64,000 nucleotides of DNA from Pseudomonadota bacterium (GTDB lineage: Bacteria > Desulfobacterota > Desulfobacteria > Desulfobacterales > Desulfobacteraceae): positions 1 through 64,000 of the forward strand of contig JAHJLV010000020.1 in assembly GCA_018821535.1 (NCBI GenBank). Direction: 5' to 3'. Shown piece after piece: positions 35,116-43,734 of this stretch. The notes below the pieces were generated by a model. It searched no databases and was not told where the DNA came from. It saw only the letters and a program-made list of their open reading frames with translations. The translations under genes and the position numbers were made by a program. The stretch's first letter is position 1. Each line of letters opens with the position of its first letter.

Positions 35116-35179
35116 AACCTCCCCTCTCCACAATTCCGAGATTTTCAAACGGGACATGCTGCAGATAATGAATTCTCAT
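35116..35179 (-). pseudogene. N-terminal remnant of a glutamine amidotransferase
   Basis: The 18 codons MRIHYLQHVPFENLGIVE are the typical beginning of class I glutamine amidotransferase (GMP-synthase-like) proteins; the remainder is missing and the sequence runs into the ribosome site of the next gene. It marks a deletion scar between the ABC exporter and the DUF3786 pair. Confidence 0.6.
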
Positions 35180-35190
35180 TGTAGACTCCT

Positions 35191-35922
35191 TTAGCTCAAT
35201 TTAAATTTTTCTCTCAAATTTCTCCTTCCTTCACCGGTTTCTTCATAGGTCACGCCATCTCTGATGTGGTAAATGCGTTTGAAAGTCGGGATGATTTTCT
35301 CATCGTGGGTGACAACGATAATGGCAGTCTCAAATTTACCGGCCATGTCATTTAAAATTCGAATCACTGCCAGAGCGCGTTCACTATCAAGTGGTGCGGT
35401 GGGTTCATCGGCAAGGATCACTGGCGGACGATTTACCAGGCCTCTGGCAATAGCCACTCGTTGTTGTTCTCCCCCGGAAAGCTGTGATGGTATGGCTTGA
35501 GCACGATGATTAACATCAAGCGCATTCAGTAGATCTCGTGCCTTGCTGCGCGCTTTTGCGTTAGGCGTTCCAGCAAGCATGGGCAACAGGGCAACGTTGT
35601 CTGTTACATCAAGGAAAGGGATGAGATAGGGTGCCTGGAATATAAACCCGATTTTATCTCGACGGAGTGCCCGTAAATCTTTGACTTTCCAGCCGTCATC
35701 ATAAATCACTTCTCCGCCAAGGACCATGCGCCCCGCAGTGGGTTCGATAACTGCCCCTAAGCACTTGAGCAACGTACTCTTGCCCGAGCCTGAGGGGCCA
35801 ATTAAACCGACAACCTCGCCTGGGGCAACCTGCATATCCACCCGTTTCAATGCATCAACAGCCGTATCTCCACTGCCATAGCGTTTTTGTAACGCTTCGA
35901 TATGAATCCCTTTGCCGCTCAT
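35191..35922 (-). CDS. ABC transporter ATP-binding protein (LolD/DevA type)
   Basis: A 243-residue ATPase from the ATG at 35922 (GGAGGTTGAC upstream, overlapping the permease end by position). Walker A GPSGSGKST, signature LSGGEQQRVAIARGL, Walker B VILADEPTAPLD (Thr-Ala in place of the usual Thr-Gly/Ser-Ala pattern) and the switch His in VVTHDE are present. It powers the FtsX-like permease and HlyD-type adaptor encoded upstream: a MacB/DevBCA type exporter. Substrate unknown. Confidence 0.93.
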   Translation of the reverse strand: MSGKGIHIEALQKRYGSGDTAVDALKRVDMQVAPGEVVGLIGPSGSGKSTLLKCLGAVIEPTAGRMVLGGEVIYDDGWKVKDLRALRRDKIGFIFQAPYLIPFLDVTDNVALLPMLAGTPNAKARSKARDLLNALDVNHRAQAIPSQLSGGEQQRVAIARGLVNRPPVILADEPTAPLDSERALAVIRILNDMAGKFETAIIVVTHDEKIIPTFKRIYHIRDGVTYEETGEGRRNLREKFKLS

Positions 35923-35923
35923 G

Positions 35924-37120
35924 TCAACCTCCAATCGCCTCAGCCGGATCGACTTTAAGAGCGGTACGAATAGCAAAAATGCTCGATAGCACACAAATCA
36001 CGATTACGGCAATAAACCCCCAGACCGAGTCAAGAGGCTCCAGTAACACATATTTGGGGAAAATAGGTGCCATCACTAAAGTGGCGGTGATCTTGCCCAC
36101 TACAAAGCCGATAACCCCAAGCGCTATGGCCTGTTGCATGATTAGGTTTATAATGGTGCGATTCCGGGTGCCGATTAACTTGAGTACTGCAATTTCTCGT
36201 ATCTTGCCGAGCGTCAAGGTATAGATGATGAAGGCGACAATGGCCGAGCTGACAATCGATAGAATCACCAGAAACATGCCAATTTGTTTTGCCGAGGTGG
36301 CGATCAGTTTGCCCACAAGGATTTCTTCCATCTGACTGCGTGTATGGACTGTCAGTCGCTTCCAACGGCGAATCGTTTTGGCCACCTCTTCTGCGTTATG
36401 ATTCGATTCAATCTGCACCAGAATCGCATTAACGTAAGGATTGGTGTTTTGGGAAGCGATTACCGCTTCAAAGACGCCTGGTTGTTTAAAAGCAAGATTT
36501 TGGCTGGTGCGACGTCGCTGTTGCAAAATGGCATCATTGTCCTTTAGAAACTGGGCTTCCTGGGCATCCTTGAGTGGAATGAATACCATGGGATCTCCGC
36601 TTGAGGAGACCATCCTTTTTGTCAGACCAACCACGGAATAATGATTGCGCCGGATCTGAAGACGGTCGCCAATTTTGAATCCGGTGGTGATGTCAACCAC
36701 TGCCTCGTAATGGCTGCGAGTGATCTGCCTTCCGGCAATGAGATATGGCGGCCAGCCGGGGGTACCGAGTTCGCTATGCATGATGCCTGTTATCATGGCA
36801 CGCACGTCACGCTCTCCCTGGTGTACCTGCATGGTAAGATAGGTAACATTGGCTGTTCGAATAACACCCTGTATGCCGCGGATACTTCGCCAGGTATCGT
36901 CATAGACACTTGAAGGTTCCGCATAGGGGCCGATGGTGTCCTTTTGCACCACCCATAGATCCGCACCACTATTGTCAAGCAATGCCTTAGCATCATCCAC
37001 CATGCCGCGGTAGATACCGGCCATGGACAGTGTAACGCCAATCAGCAGGCCAAGGCCCACACCGGTAAAAATGAACTTACCCCAAGCGTGCATGATATCT
37101 CTGCCTGCAAGATTGATCAT
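35924..37120 (-). CDS. FtsX/MacB-type ABC permease (DevC-like)
   Basis: A 398-residue permease with one N-terminal membrane segment (FIFTGVGLGLLIGVTLSMAG), a large periplasmic MacB-like domain (residues 40-260) and three C-terminal membrane segments (MFLVILSIVSSAIVAFIIYT, AIALGVIGFVVGKI, GFIAVIVICVLSSIFAI). It overlaps the adaptor gene by 4 bases. The GC content is visibly higher than in neighbours. Confidence 0.92.
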   Translation of the reverse strand: MINLAGRDIMHAWGKFIFTGVGLGLLIGVTLSMAGIYRGMVDDAKALLDNSGADLWVVQKDTIGPYAEPSSVYDDTWRSIRGIQGVIRTANVTYLTMQVHQGERDVRAMITGIMHSELGTPGWPPYLIAGRQITRSHYEAVVDITTGFKIGDRLQIRRNHYSVVGLTKRMVSSSGDPMVFIPLKDAQEAQFLKDNDAILQQRRRTSQNLAFKQPGVFEAVIASQNTNPYVNAILVQIESNHNAEEVAKTIRRWKRLTVHTRSQMEEILVGKLIATSAKQIGMFLVILSIVSSAIVAFIIYTLTLGKIREIAVLKLIGTRNRTIINLIMQQAIALGVIGFVVGKITATLVMAPIFPKYVLLEPLDSVWGFIAVIVICVLSSIFAIRTALKVDPAEAIGG

Positions 37121-38268
37121 GGCGTGGTCTCCAAAATAGAGTCAACAACACGAAATCGGCTATGCGAGTTTAAGGCTTTTGCGCTATATACCACCGCTTG
37201 ATCGCCGGCCTTGAGGCCTGTAAGTATTTGTACATTGCCATCTAAATCTGAGATACCCAACGAGACCGGTGTAAAGAAAAGTTCGCCATTCACTATTTGC
37301 CACACACCCAATCTACCATCAACACGGTGGACGGCTGCATTGAGAATTACCGGTGTGGAAGGAAGTGTGGACAAGGCAATGGTGACTTCGGCCAGTTCAC
37401 CCACGGGTGGCAGTGGTTCGGGAAGCTGATCAAACAACACTTTTGCCAGAATTTCTTCGGTTATCACATCAGCCAATGGCTCAACCCGCAGCACACGACC
37501 CGAAAGGGCCTGACCATTATGCGAGCGCAGCACGATCTGTGCTGGCAAATCAGGTTGCAGTCCATGGGAACTGATCTGATCAAAGCGCACATTGACCCAT
37601 AGATGCTTAGAATCGATCAACTCTATCACTGTCTGGCCAGGGACCACAGTGGTCCCTGGGTCTGCAGAGCGCTGAGTAACCAAACCATCAACCGGCGCAA
37701 TAAGATACAGGTTATTGCGTTGTGCGTCCAGTGCTTCGCGGTCAGAGCGGACGCGGGCAAGTTCCCCACGTGCAGAGTTCAAACCCGTCTCGGCTATTTG
37801 TAATTCATGTTTTTTATTGGCCGCTATCTCTTGACTGATAGTGTTCACTGCCAGCAATTTTGCATATCGACGAGCTTGGGTTTGCGCGTAAGCCTGACGT
37901 TCCTCGGCTTCACGCAGTTGCGCCTCAGAACGCTTTATTGCAGCCTCCTGAGAACGGATGCGTTCACTTATATCCACCGAGTCCATTTCACCGAGTATCT
38001 GTCCTGCCCTAACCTGATCTCCCACATGCACAGCCAAGCGTTTGACTCGTCCTGTGATAGTGGGTCCGATTTTGTATGTGTATTGTGCCTCAATGGTTCC
38101 GATGCCGAAGAGTGCAGGTGCGATGGATCGATTTTCCACCGTGGCCACTGTCAAGGGTATTGGAGCAAGCGGTCCCGACCGTAAAGAAACATAAACAAAG
38201 AGTGCTATAATTGGGGGTATGGCCACCAACAGCACCAATGTACTTTTTTTTACAGATAATTTTTTCAT
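37117..38268 (-). CDS. HlyD-type periplasmic adaptor (DevB-like)
   Basis: A 383-residue membrane fusion protein. Residues 10-30 form a membrane anchor, followed by the lipoyl half (VKRLAVHVGDQVRAGQILGE), a coiled-coil hairpin of about 90 residues (KRSEAQLREAEERQAYAQTQ) and the second lipoyl half (NLYLIAPVDGLVTQRSADPG), then beta-barrel domains. It bridges the permease to an outer-membrane channel that is not encoded here. GAGGAATC lies before the ATG. Confidence 0.92.
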   Translation of the reverse strand: MKKLSVKKSTLVLLVAIPPIIALFVYVSLRSGPLAPIPLTVATVENRSIAPALFGIGTIEAQYTYKIGPTITGRVKRLAVHVGDQVRAGQILGEMDSVDISERIRSQEAAIKRSEAQLREAEERQAYAQTQARRYAKLLAVNTISQEIAANKKHELQIAETGLNSARGELARVRSDREALDAQRNNLYLIAPVDGLVTQRSADPGTTVVPGQTVIELIDSKHLWVNVRFDQISSHGLQPDLPAQIVLRSHNGQALSGRVLRVEPLADVITEEILAKVLFDQLPEPLPPVGELAEVTIALSTLPSTPVILNAAVHRVDGRLGVWQIVNGELFFTPVSLGISDLDGNVQILTGLKAGDQAVVYSAKALNSHSRFRVVDSILETTP

Positions 38269-38278
38269 TACAGATTCC

Positions 38279-39304
38279 TCAGATCAGTCCATAGTTTTCT
38301 CTCAGCGTTTGTGAAAGCCTTTTGGTTAACAGGAATGCCTTTTCAACCGTTTTTTCTTTGTCCTGATTGACCAAACAGCAGGTGGCAGGTGAGATCATGC
38401 TGTGGTTGATGATCTGATCAATACCAACTCCTTTTTTATCCAAAGCTTTCCATATCCCCTTGAGTTTAAAAGCAAGCAAATCAAGATTTTCTTTCTCAAA
38501 AGTTTCAATACCGGTGGGAACAATTCCCCAGACCAGAACACCGCCTTTATCCAGAAATTTTTTTATTGATTTGGCACATGAAGCAAATATCTCTGCATTT
38601 GAATACACATCCAATGACAAAATATCCATGTCAAGGCCTAAAAGAAAATCCCAGTCTGGGTTGCCGCATAAATGTATTCCCTTTGGAGAATCAATTGTGG
38701 AAAAAAATAAATCCAAATCCTTTTTGGCTTTTTGTTCTCCGTATCCGGACATGGCTGAAAAAATGAACTGCATACCGGGTTCGTCAATAAACATAAATGC
38801 ATTGGTATTTTTTTCTTTCAGTCTTTTTAACTGGACATTTATTCGTTTTGCCATAATTTCGAACATAAACGGCCTGATTGTATCATCAAACAATATGGGG
38901 CGGTCATCCTGATCCAGAATATTAAAGCCAAAACTAACAGGGCCTTCAAGCTGCCCCCGTATTGCCGGCCTGTCCGTAAGATCTATGTCTAAAAACTTGT
39001 GGTATACTGCAGAATATCTGGGGCTGACATCAAAATAATCCGGCTCTTCAAAATGGGACATGGTCTCTTCAAACTCTTCTATGAATTTATCCATGGAGAA
39101 TCGCAGGGTTTTATTTTCTATATCAAGCAATATTCCCGGAAAATGTTCGGCAGCCTGTACATACATGTCTTCATAATAACTGTAATTCGGCAACTGAGGC
39201 CAAAACGGTATGTCTAAGCTTAATGCGGTTTTAAGCGCTTGATCCACATCAGTGTGCGGCATGACTGCCATTGCCGTGGTCATTAAATTGCCGGGCAGGG
39301 TCAT
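38279..39304 (-). CDS. Core-MetE-like methyltransferase
   Basis: A 341-residue protein with the fold signature of the C-terminal (catalytic) half of cobalamin-independent methionine synthase, lacking the N-terminal half. Zinc-ligand motifs: GIHLCGNPDWDF (His-x-Cys) and SPATCCLVNQ (late Cys), with FIDEPGMQF for substrate binding. Stand-alone core MetE proteins can use methylcorrinoid proteins as donor. Its place between an ABC exporter and a NapH-like Fe-S protein is unexplained. The start has GAAAGGAAAATAAA upstream. Confidence 0.75.
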   Translation of the reverse strand: MTLPGNLMTTAMAVMPHTDVDQALKTALSLDIPFWPQLPNYSYYEDMYVQAAEHFPGILLDIENKTLRFSMDKFIEEFEETMSHFEEPDYFDVSPRYSAVYHKFLDIDLTDRPAIRGQLEGPVSFGFNILDQDDRPILFDDTIRPFMFEIMAKRINVQLKRLKEKNTNAFMFIDEPGMQFIFSAMSGYGEQKAKKDLDLFFSTIDSPKGIHLCGNPDWDFLLGLDMDILSLDVYSNAEIFASCAKSIKKFLDKGGVLVWGIVPTGIETFEKENLDLLAFKLKGIWKALDKKGVGIDQIINHSMISPATCCLVNQDKEKTVEKAFLLTKRLSQTLRENYGLI

Positions 39305-39338
39305 TTTATTTTCCTTTCTCTTTAAATGATTGCATCGT

Positions 39339-40430
39339 TTAAGGTTTTTGTGCCTGAATGTTTTTCATGGCCCTGATCATTTTTTCCATCTTTTGGGGAT
39401 CAACCGAACCGTTTGAGTTCCATGGCAGAGTGTTTTGCATCACATAATTTAGATAAGCCTGTTTTGAAATTTCATTTTGCCAGTTACCCGATGCTTTGGC
39501 TATGGATATGCTCATGGAAAACATGGAAATCAATATCAGGGCAATTGCGGCTTGCCCAAGCTGCAAATTACCGGGGGATAGTGAAAAGCCGATGGTTTGT
39601 TTCTCAGGACAATTTTTCACACAGGTCATGCATGCCGTACACTCTGACGAGTGAATGCTTTCCTTTTTTCTGATCTTTATGAGACTGGGACAATTTTTTT
39701 CGCATCTGCCGCAGTTCGTACAATTGGATGGGTTGCGTTTAATTTTTCCGATACTCAGAAAGCTGAACACTCCCAGAACAGCACCGTAGGGACATAGATG
39801 CCTGCACCAGAAATAAGGAATTACAAATGATAATAAAATTAACACAAAAATAATCGTTAAAGCGGTATTTGAAATATGGGTGAAAAAATGCAGCATCTTA
39901 ATGTCTGCAAATTGATTGTAAGGGCTTTGAATAAATTGCTCAATGCTTTGTATTGGCATTTTATAAAAAATGGACCATATAAAAAAACCGGCAAGGCCAT
40001 ATTTGATACTTCTTAATACCACATCCGCCCAAATCGGCAGAACCACTTTCTGTTTGAAGGATATGCTATTTAATTTTGCAAGAATATCCGAAAGCAGGCC
40101 TATGGGGCAAACCCAGCCACAGAACCCTTTTTTCACAATCAAAGCTGTCATACAAACAATTAGAAAAATTACCAATGCCGACGGATGGATAGTGTTGATT
40201 TTTCCGGTAACCAAAAATTGTTTCAAGCTGACCAAGGCGCTGATCGGAAGAAAAGCCTCGACACCGGGCGGTCTTTCAATGCTGGGGATGATACCTTCTT
40301 CAAGTTGGGCTACAAAAATGTAAAATTGAATCCCAATGGTGAGAACAATGATGCATGACAACAGTTGAATCAGCCTTCTCATTGAGAAAAGTGACATTTT
40401 CATTTTGTAAATCTTAAACCATTCCTTCAT
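39339..40430 (-). CDS. NapH/RdxA-like membrane ferredoxin
   Basis: A 363-residue membrane Fe-S protein. Several membrane segments (LSCIIVLTIGIQFYIFVAQL, LVIFLIVCMTALIVK, TALTIIFVLILLSFVIPYF), the cytoplasmic CGWVCPIG and CRHLCPYG motifs of the NapH/NosR/RdxA family, and two C-terminal [4Fe-4S] motifs (CTNCGRCEKNCP and CTACMTCVKNCP). It probably passes electrons from menaquinol to a periplasmic or cytoplasmic acceptor. A perfect Fnr-type box lies 60 bp upstream, so it belongs to the nitrogen-oxide regulon. It leads the row down to 34323. Confidence 0.87.
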   Translation of the reverse strand: MKEWFKIYKMKMSLFSMRRLIQLLSCIIVLTIGIQFYIFVAQLEEGIIPSIERPPGVEAFLPISALVSLKQFLVTGKINTIHPSALVIFLIVCMTALIVKKGFCGWVCPIGLLSDILAKLNSISFKQKVVLPIWADVVLRSIKYGLAGFFIWSIFYKMPIQSIEQFIQSPYNQFADIKMLHFFTHISNTALTIIFVLILLSFVIPYFWCRHLCPYGAVLGVFSFLSIGKIKRNPSNCTNCGRCEKNCPSLIKIRKKESIHSSECTACMTCVKNCPEKQTIGFSLSPGNLQLGQAAIALILISMFSMSISIAKASGNWQNEISKQAYLNYVMQNTLPWNSNGSVDPQKMEKMIRAMKNIQAQKP

Positions 40431-40489
40431 GATAGCGGCCCTTCTTTGTATGATTTTTTCTTTTATACCATTGTTGGCAAAAAAAGAAC

Positions 40490-40503
40490 TTGATATAGAT
40501 CAA
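40490..40503. promoter_or_regulatory. Perfect Fnr/Dnr box between napH-like gene and CBS gene
   Basis: TTGATATAGATCAA, a TTGAT-N4-ATCAA palindrome. It is 60 bp from the NapH-like start (minus) and 131 bp from the CBS start (plus), so it could serve one or both directions. Confidence 0.7.
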
Positions 40504-40633
40504 TGAATTAATCAGAAAAATATATTAGTTTCATAACAACTGTCGCTATAGCACCCAGGAAAATGTATTCAGAAAACAGCTTTCCTGGAAAAATAGTTTT
40601 TTTTATCCGGACCTTTTTACAAGAGGGGATGCT

Positions 40634-41227
40634 ATGAAATTTAGTTCGCTCAATGAATGTACCCTGCCAATCTCAGACGAAGATATTATTCAGGCTATGA
40701 AACAGATACCAGGGTACCTGGATATTACACCTTCCGATTTTATGGAAGTCTATCTTGTGGCGTTCGATCATGCCATGTCACGATTGAAAACAGCCATTAC
40801 AGCAGATCAAATCATGAAAACAAATGTTATCACAGTAGGAGAAAATGCTTCTTTGATCGAAGTGGTGAAAAAAATGGCCGATAATAACATCTCCGGTCTT
40901 CCGGTTGTAAGGAATGATCAGACGGTTACAGGCATTATCTCTGAAAAAGATTTTTTAAAAAGGATGAATGACGATCATGCGCCGTCTTTTATGCGTGTCG
41001 TTTTACAATGTCTTGAAACCACAGGTTGTATTGCAGCAGACTTTAAAAAACTTGTGGCCACAGATATCATGTCATCCCCCTGCATAACCATCCTGCCCCA
41101 AACCCCCTTAATAGAGATTGCAGGTCTTATGGATCAAAAGGCCATTAACAGGGTACCGGTAATTGATGACAAATTAAAACTTGTCGGAATTATTGCCCGA
41201 TCAGATATCGTTCAGACCATGTGTTAA
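40634..41227 (+). CDS. Tandem CBS-domain protein
   Basis: A 197-residue protein. An N-terminal helical part (residues 1-55, ISDEDIIQAMKQIPGYLDIT) precedes two CBS motifs (IMKTNVITVGENASLIEVVK and DIMSSPCITILPQTPLIEIA), which bind adenine nucleotides and gate transporters or enzymes. The HPP transporter gene begins 27 bp downstream, so it is likely a regulatory subunit of that transporter. GAGGGGATGCT precedes the ATG. Confidence 0.9.
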   Translation: MKFSSLNECTLPISDEDIIQAMKQIPGYLDITPSDFMEVYLVAFDHAMSRLKTAITADQIMKTNVITVGENASLIEVVKKMADNNISGLPVVRNDQTVTGIISEKDFLKRMNDDHAPSFMRVVLQCLETTGCIAADFKKLVATDIMSSPCITILPQTPLIEIAGLMDQKAINRVPVIDDKLKLVGIIARSDIVQTMC

Positions 41228-41254
41228 TCTGTAGAATTCAGGAGATGTGATTTA

Positions 41255-41791
41255 ATGTCGTTTTTCAGCAAAATGAAAGGAGGAGGCCAAAGTCCTCCAG
41301 CAGTTGGTTTTTCAGAAATCGCCTGGTCATGGGTGGGTGCTTTTTTAGGGATAACCCCGGTGGCTTTTTTGAACTATAATCTTTTTAGCGGTGATGATCT
41401 GGTATATATCATTGGCTCTTTTGGTGCTTCAGCAGTATTAATATACGGTGCGGTCAGAAGTCCTTTAGCACAACCCAGGAATCTTGTCGGTGGTCATATC
41501 GTATCAGCCATCATAGGTGTTATTGCCTACAAATTATTTTGCCCTTTTCCCTGGTTTGCTTCTGCGGTTGCCGTTGCGACAGCCATCGCAGTCATGCATG
41601 TAACCAAGACGCTACATCCGCCCGGCGGGGCAACCGCTTTGATTGCTGTTATTGGCAGTGAAAAAATCCATGACCTTGGTTTTTTATATGTGGTCATCCC
41701 TGTAAGCACAGGGGTTATCATCATGTTGGTCGTAGCATTGATCGTCAATAATATTGCAGCCTCAAGAAAGTATCCTGAATTTTGGTTGTAG
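41255..41791 (+). CDS. HPP-family membrane protein (probable nitrite transporter)
   Basis: A 178-residue membrane protein with about five segments and the family motif LHPPGGATALIAVIGSEKI. Plant chloroplast and cyanobacterial HPP proteins have nitrite transport activity, so nitrite movement across the inner membrane is expected. CAGGAG lies before the ATG. It sits between the CBS protein and the hemerythrin-PP2C protein, inside a nitrogen-oxide gene region, which supports the function. Confidence 0.88.
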   Translation: MSFFSKMKGGGQSPPAVGFSEIAWSWVGAFLGITPVAFLNYNLFSGDDLVYIIGSFGASAVLIYGAVRSPLAQPRNLVGGHIVSAIIGVIAYKLFCPFPWFASAVAVATAIAVMHVTKTLHPPGGATALIAVIGSEKIHDLGFLYVVIPVSTGVIIMLVVALIVNNIAASRKYPEFWL

Positions 41792-41813
41792 TTTAAATGC
41801 TGATGAGTGTTGA

Positions 41814-42863
41814 ATGACAAAAAGTGGACGGAAAATGGAAATTATAGAAAAACTGACAACAGAACACGGTGCTATACTTAAAGGATTGGCGTCACTTTCT
41901 GAGGCTAAAGATGCACTTGAAAAAAACCGCCGCCCCCCTAAAGCATTCTTTGATGCCGCAGTTGTGTTTTTTAAAGAATATGCAGACCGATTTCATCACT
42001 ATAAAGAGGAGTACATTCTCTTCAGCCTGCTGGCCCGGAAAAAAGAAGGGGACATTGATCTGGAAATGGGGGCCCTGAGATATCAACATGAGTTGAACCG
42101 CAAATGCATTGCAAAAATTGAATCCGCTCTTCATGGTTATGAAACAGGAAATGAAATCGCAGCACAAACAAATATCGGAATAAAAAGAAAAACCAATCAA
42201 GACCGGTATGCCATGACTTGTTTTACGGATAATACCATTCTGATGGCTATTGCGGATGGTCTTGGAGGCGAACCAGGGGGAGAAATTGCCTCTGACTATG
42301 TTATAGAAGAGCTTATACAATTAACAGGGCCAAATTATAGTAAAGCAATAGAAAACCAGGCGTTGTTTTTTAAAAAACTGGATCAGAAGCTTTGTGTCAT
42401 GACAGAAAAAAATCATGAATTGAGTGGCATGGCAACAACCCTCATCTCTATATTTATTCAAAACAATGTTGCATGTTGGTGTCATTCAGGAGATAGTCGT
42501 TTGTACCATGTAAGAAATGATCGGATACGACAGATTACGAAGGATCAAACACTGGCACGATTTTTAATGCAGGAAGGAGAATTGACAAAAGAGCAGTCTA
42601 ACGATCATTACTCAAAAAATGTAATCGATCAATGTATCGGCTGTCAGGATTTGACTCCTGAAACCGGACAAATTTATCTGGAATCGAACGATATGCTTAT
42701 TTTGGCCACTGATGGTCTTTACCGGTCGGTTTCTGAAGAAGAAATACATCAGGTTGTCTGTAAATCATCGGAGCTCGTCCAGGTCGTAGATGTATTGGTG
42801 AATTTATCTCTCAATGCCGGTGGAAAGGATAATATCACTGTTGTTATCGGAAAAATCCATTAG
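41814..42863 (+). CDS. Hemerythrin-like domain fused to PP2C protein phosphatase
   Basis: A 349-residue fusion. Residues 8-110 look like an HHE/hemerythrin four-helix domain: His in LTTEHGAILKGL, HHxxEE in DRFHHYKEEYILFSLL, His in RYQHELNRK. It seems short by the last helix. Residues 118-349 are a PP2C Ser/Thr phosphatase: NIGIKRKTNQDRY, MAIADGLGGEPGGEIASDYV, CWCHSGDSRLYHVR, DMLILATDGLYRSVSEEEI and GGKDNITVVIG, with all metal-binding Asp visible. A diiron sensor of NO or O2 controlling a phosphatase is inferred. Start at 41814 or the ATG at 41835. It converges on and overlaps the HdrB gene by 20 bases. Confidence 0.85.
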   Translation: MTKSGRKMEIIEKLTTEHGAILKGLASLSEAKDALEKNRRPPKAFFDAAVVFFKEYADRFHHYKEEYILFSLLARKKEGDIDLEMGALRYQHELNRKCIAKIESALHGYETGNEIAAQTNIGIKRKTNQDRYAMTCFTDNTILMAIADGLGGEPGGEIASDYVIEELIQLTGPNYSKAIENQALFFKKLDQKLCVMTEKNHELSGMATTLISIFIQNNVACWCHSGDSRLYHVRNDRIRQITKDQTLARFLMQEGELTKEQSNDHYSKNVIDQCIGCQDLTPETGQIYLESNDMLILATDGLYRSVSEEEIHQVVCKSSELVQVVDVLVNLSLNAGGKDNITVVIGKIH

Positions 42864-43734
42864 ATTTCCTCCCATTTTGACATGGTATCAATTGTTTTTT
42901 TTCCAATAATGGCTCTGGGTTGATCAAATGACGTTTAAACCAGTCTTTTGATGCTTTTTTATCTAATGCCAAAGACAACAATTCTGAAAAATGAAATATC
43001 GGCAATCGATTTCCCGGTTTGCAACGGATTTCTAAATTCAAATGACACATGGCACATGCGGTTACAATACATTCTGCACCTGATTGAATAGCCCCTTTCA
43101 TAATACGATTAACCAGTTTCTCTGCAATTTTTGGTTTGCTCACCGACAGGAATGTACCACAGCAACTGGATAGAAACGGCCACCGAATCGGTTCTCCCCC
43201 TAATGTGGCCATGGTGTTTTCAATCAGTCCATAATGGTTCTTTTCTTTGTTCATGCTGGGTGGCCTTGCCAGCATACAGCCATAATAAGGAGCAATTTTT
43301 AATCCATTTAACCTACCCGTCAAATTTTTAAAAAATCCTTTACCGCTCATTTTTGCCAATAGTTCGAAAAAATGAACCAGCTCAAGATTCTTGTTATAGG
43401 GTCTATCAAAATGTTTTTCATATTGGGTTTGTTTTTCGTTTGAAGCATTCAGTGTCATTTTGGCATACCCTAATCTTAAAAAACAGCCTGGACAGGCAAT
43501 GAGCACCTGTTGGTTGGGAGGCGCAAGGAAAAGATTACGGGCAGCAAGAGACAGGGCCAGTTTTGAATTCACGCTATGGGTAGAGGATGACCCGCAGCAA
43601 TTCCAATCCTCAATCTCAGATAAGTCTATATCAAAATGATTTAGAAAAGACTTTAAAGATGTATTGTTCTCTTTAGCTGTTGTTGCAAGAGAACATCCTG
43701 GAAAATAACTCAATTGGTTAGGTATGTCATTCAT
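42844..43734 (-). CDS. HdrB-like CCG-domain subunit
   Basis: A 296-residue protein like heterodisulfide reductase subunit B. The two CCG-domain sets are visible: SYFPGCSLATTAKENN and WNCCGSSSTHS, then CPGCFLRL; PYYGCMLARP, FLSSCCGTFLS and CAMCHLNLE. HdrB binds noncubane [4Fe-4S] clusters and reduces disulfides. Its ATG overlaps the HdrC-like stop, so the two form a complex. No HdrA is present, hence a partner must be elsewhere or replaced. Under a perfect Fnr box. Confidence 0.9.
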   Translation of the reverse strand: MNDIPNQLSYFPGCSLATTAKENNTSLKSFLNHFDIDLSEIEDWNCCGSSSTHSVNSKLALSLAARNLFLAPPNQQVLIACPGCFLRLGYAKMTLNASNEKQTQYEKHFDRPYNKNLELVHFFELLAKMSGKGFFKNLTGRLNGLKIAPYYGCMLARPPSMNKEKNHYGLIENTMATLGGEPIRWPFLSSCCGTFLSVSKPKIAEKLVNRIMKGAIQSGAECIVTACAMCHLNLEIRCKPGNRLPIFHFSELLSLALDKKASKDWFKRHLINPEPLLEKKQLIPCQNGRKSNGFFR

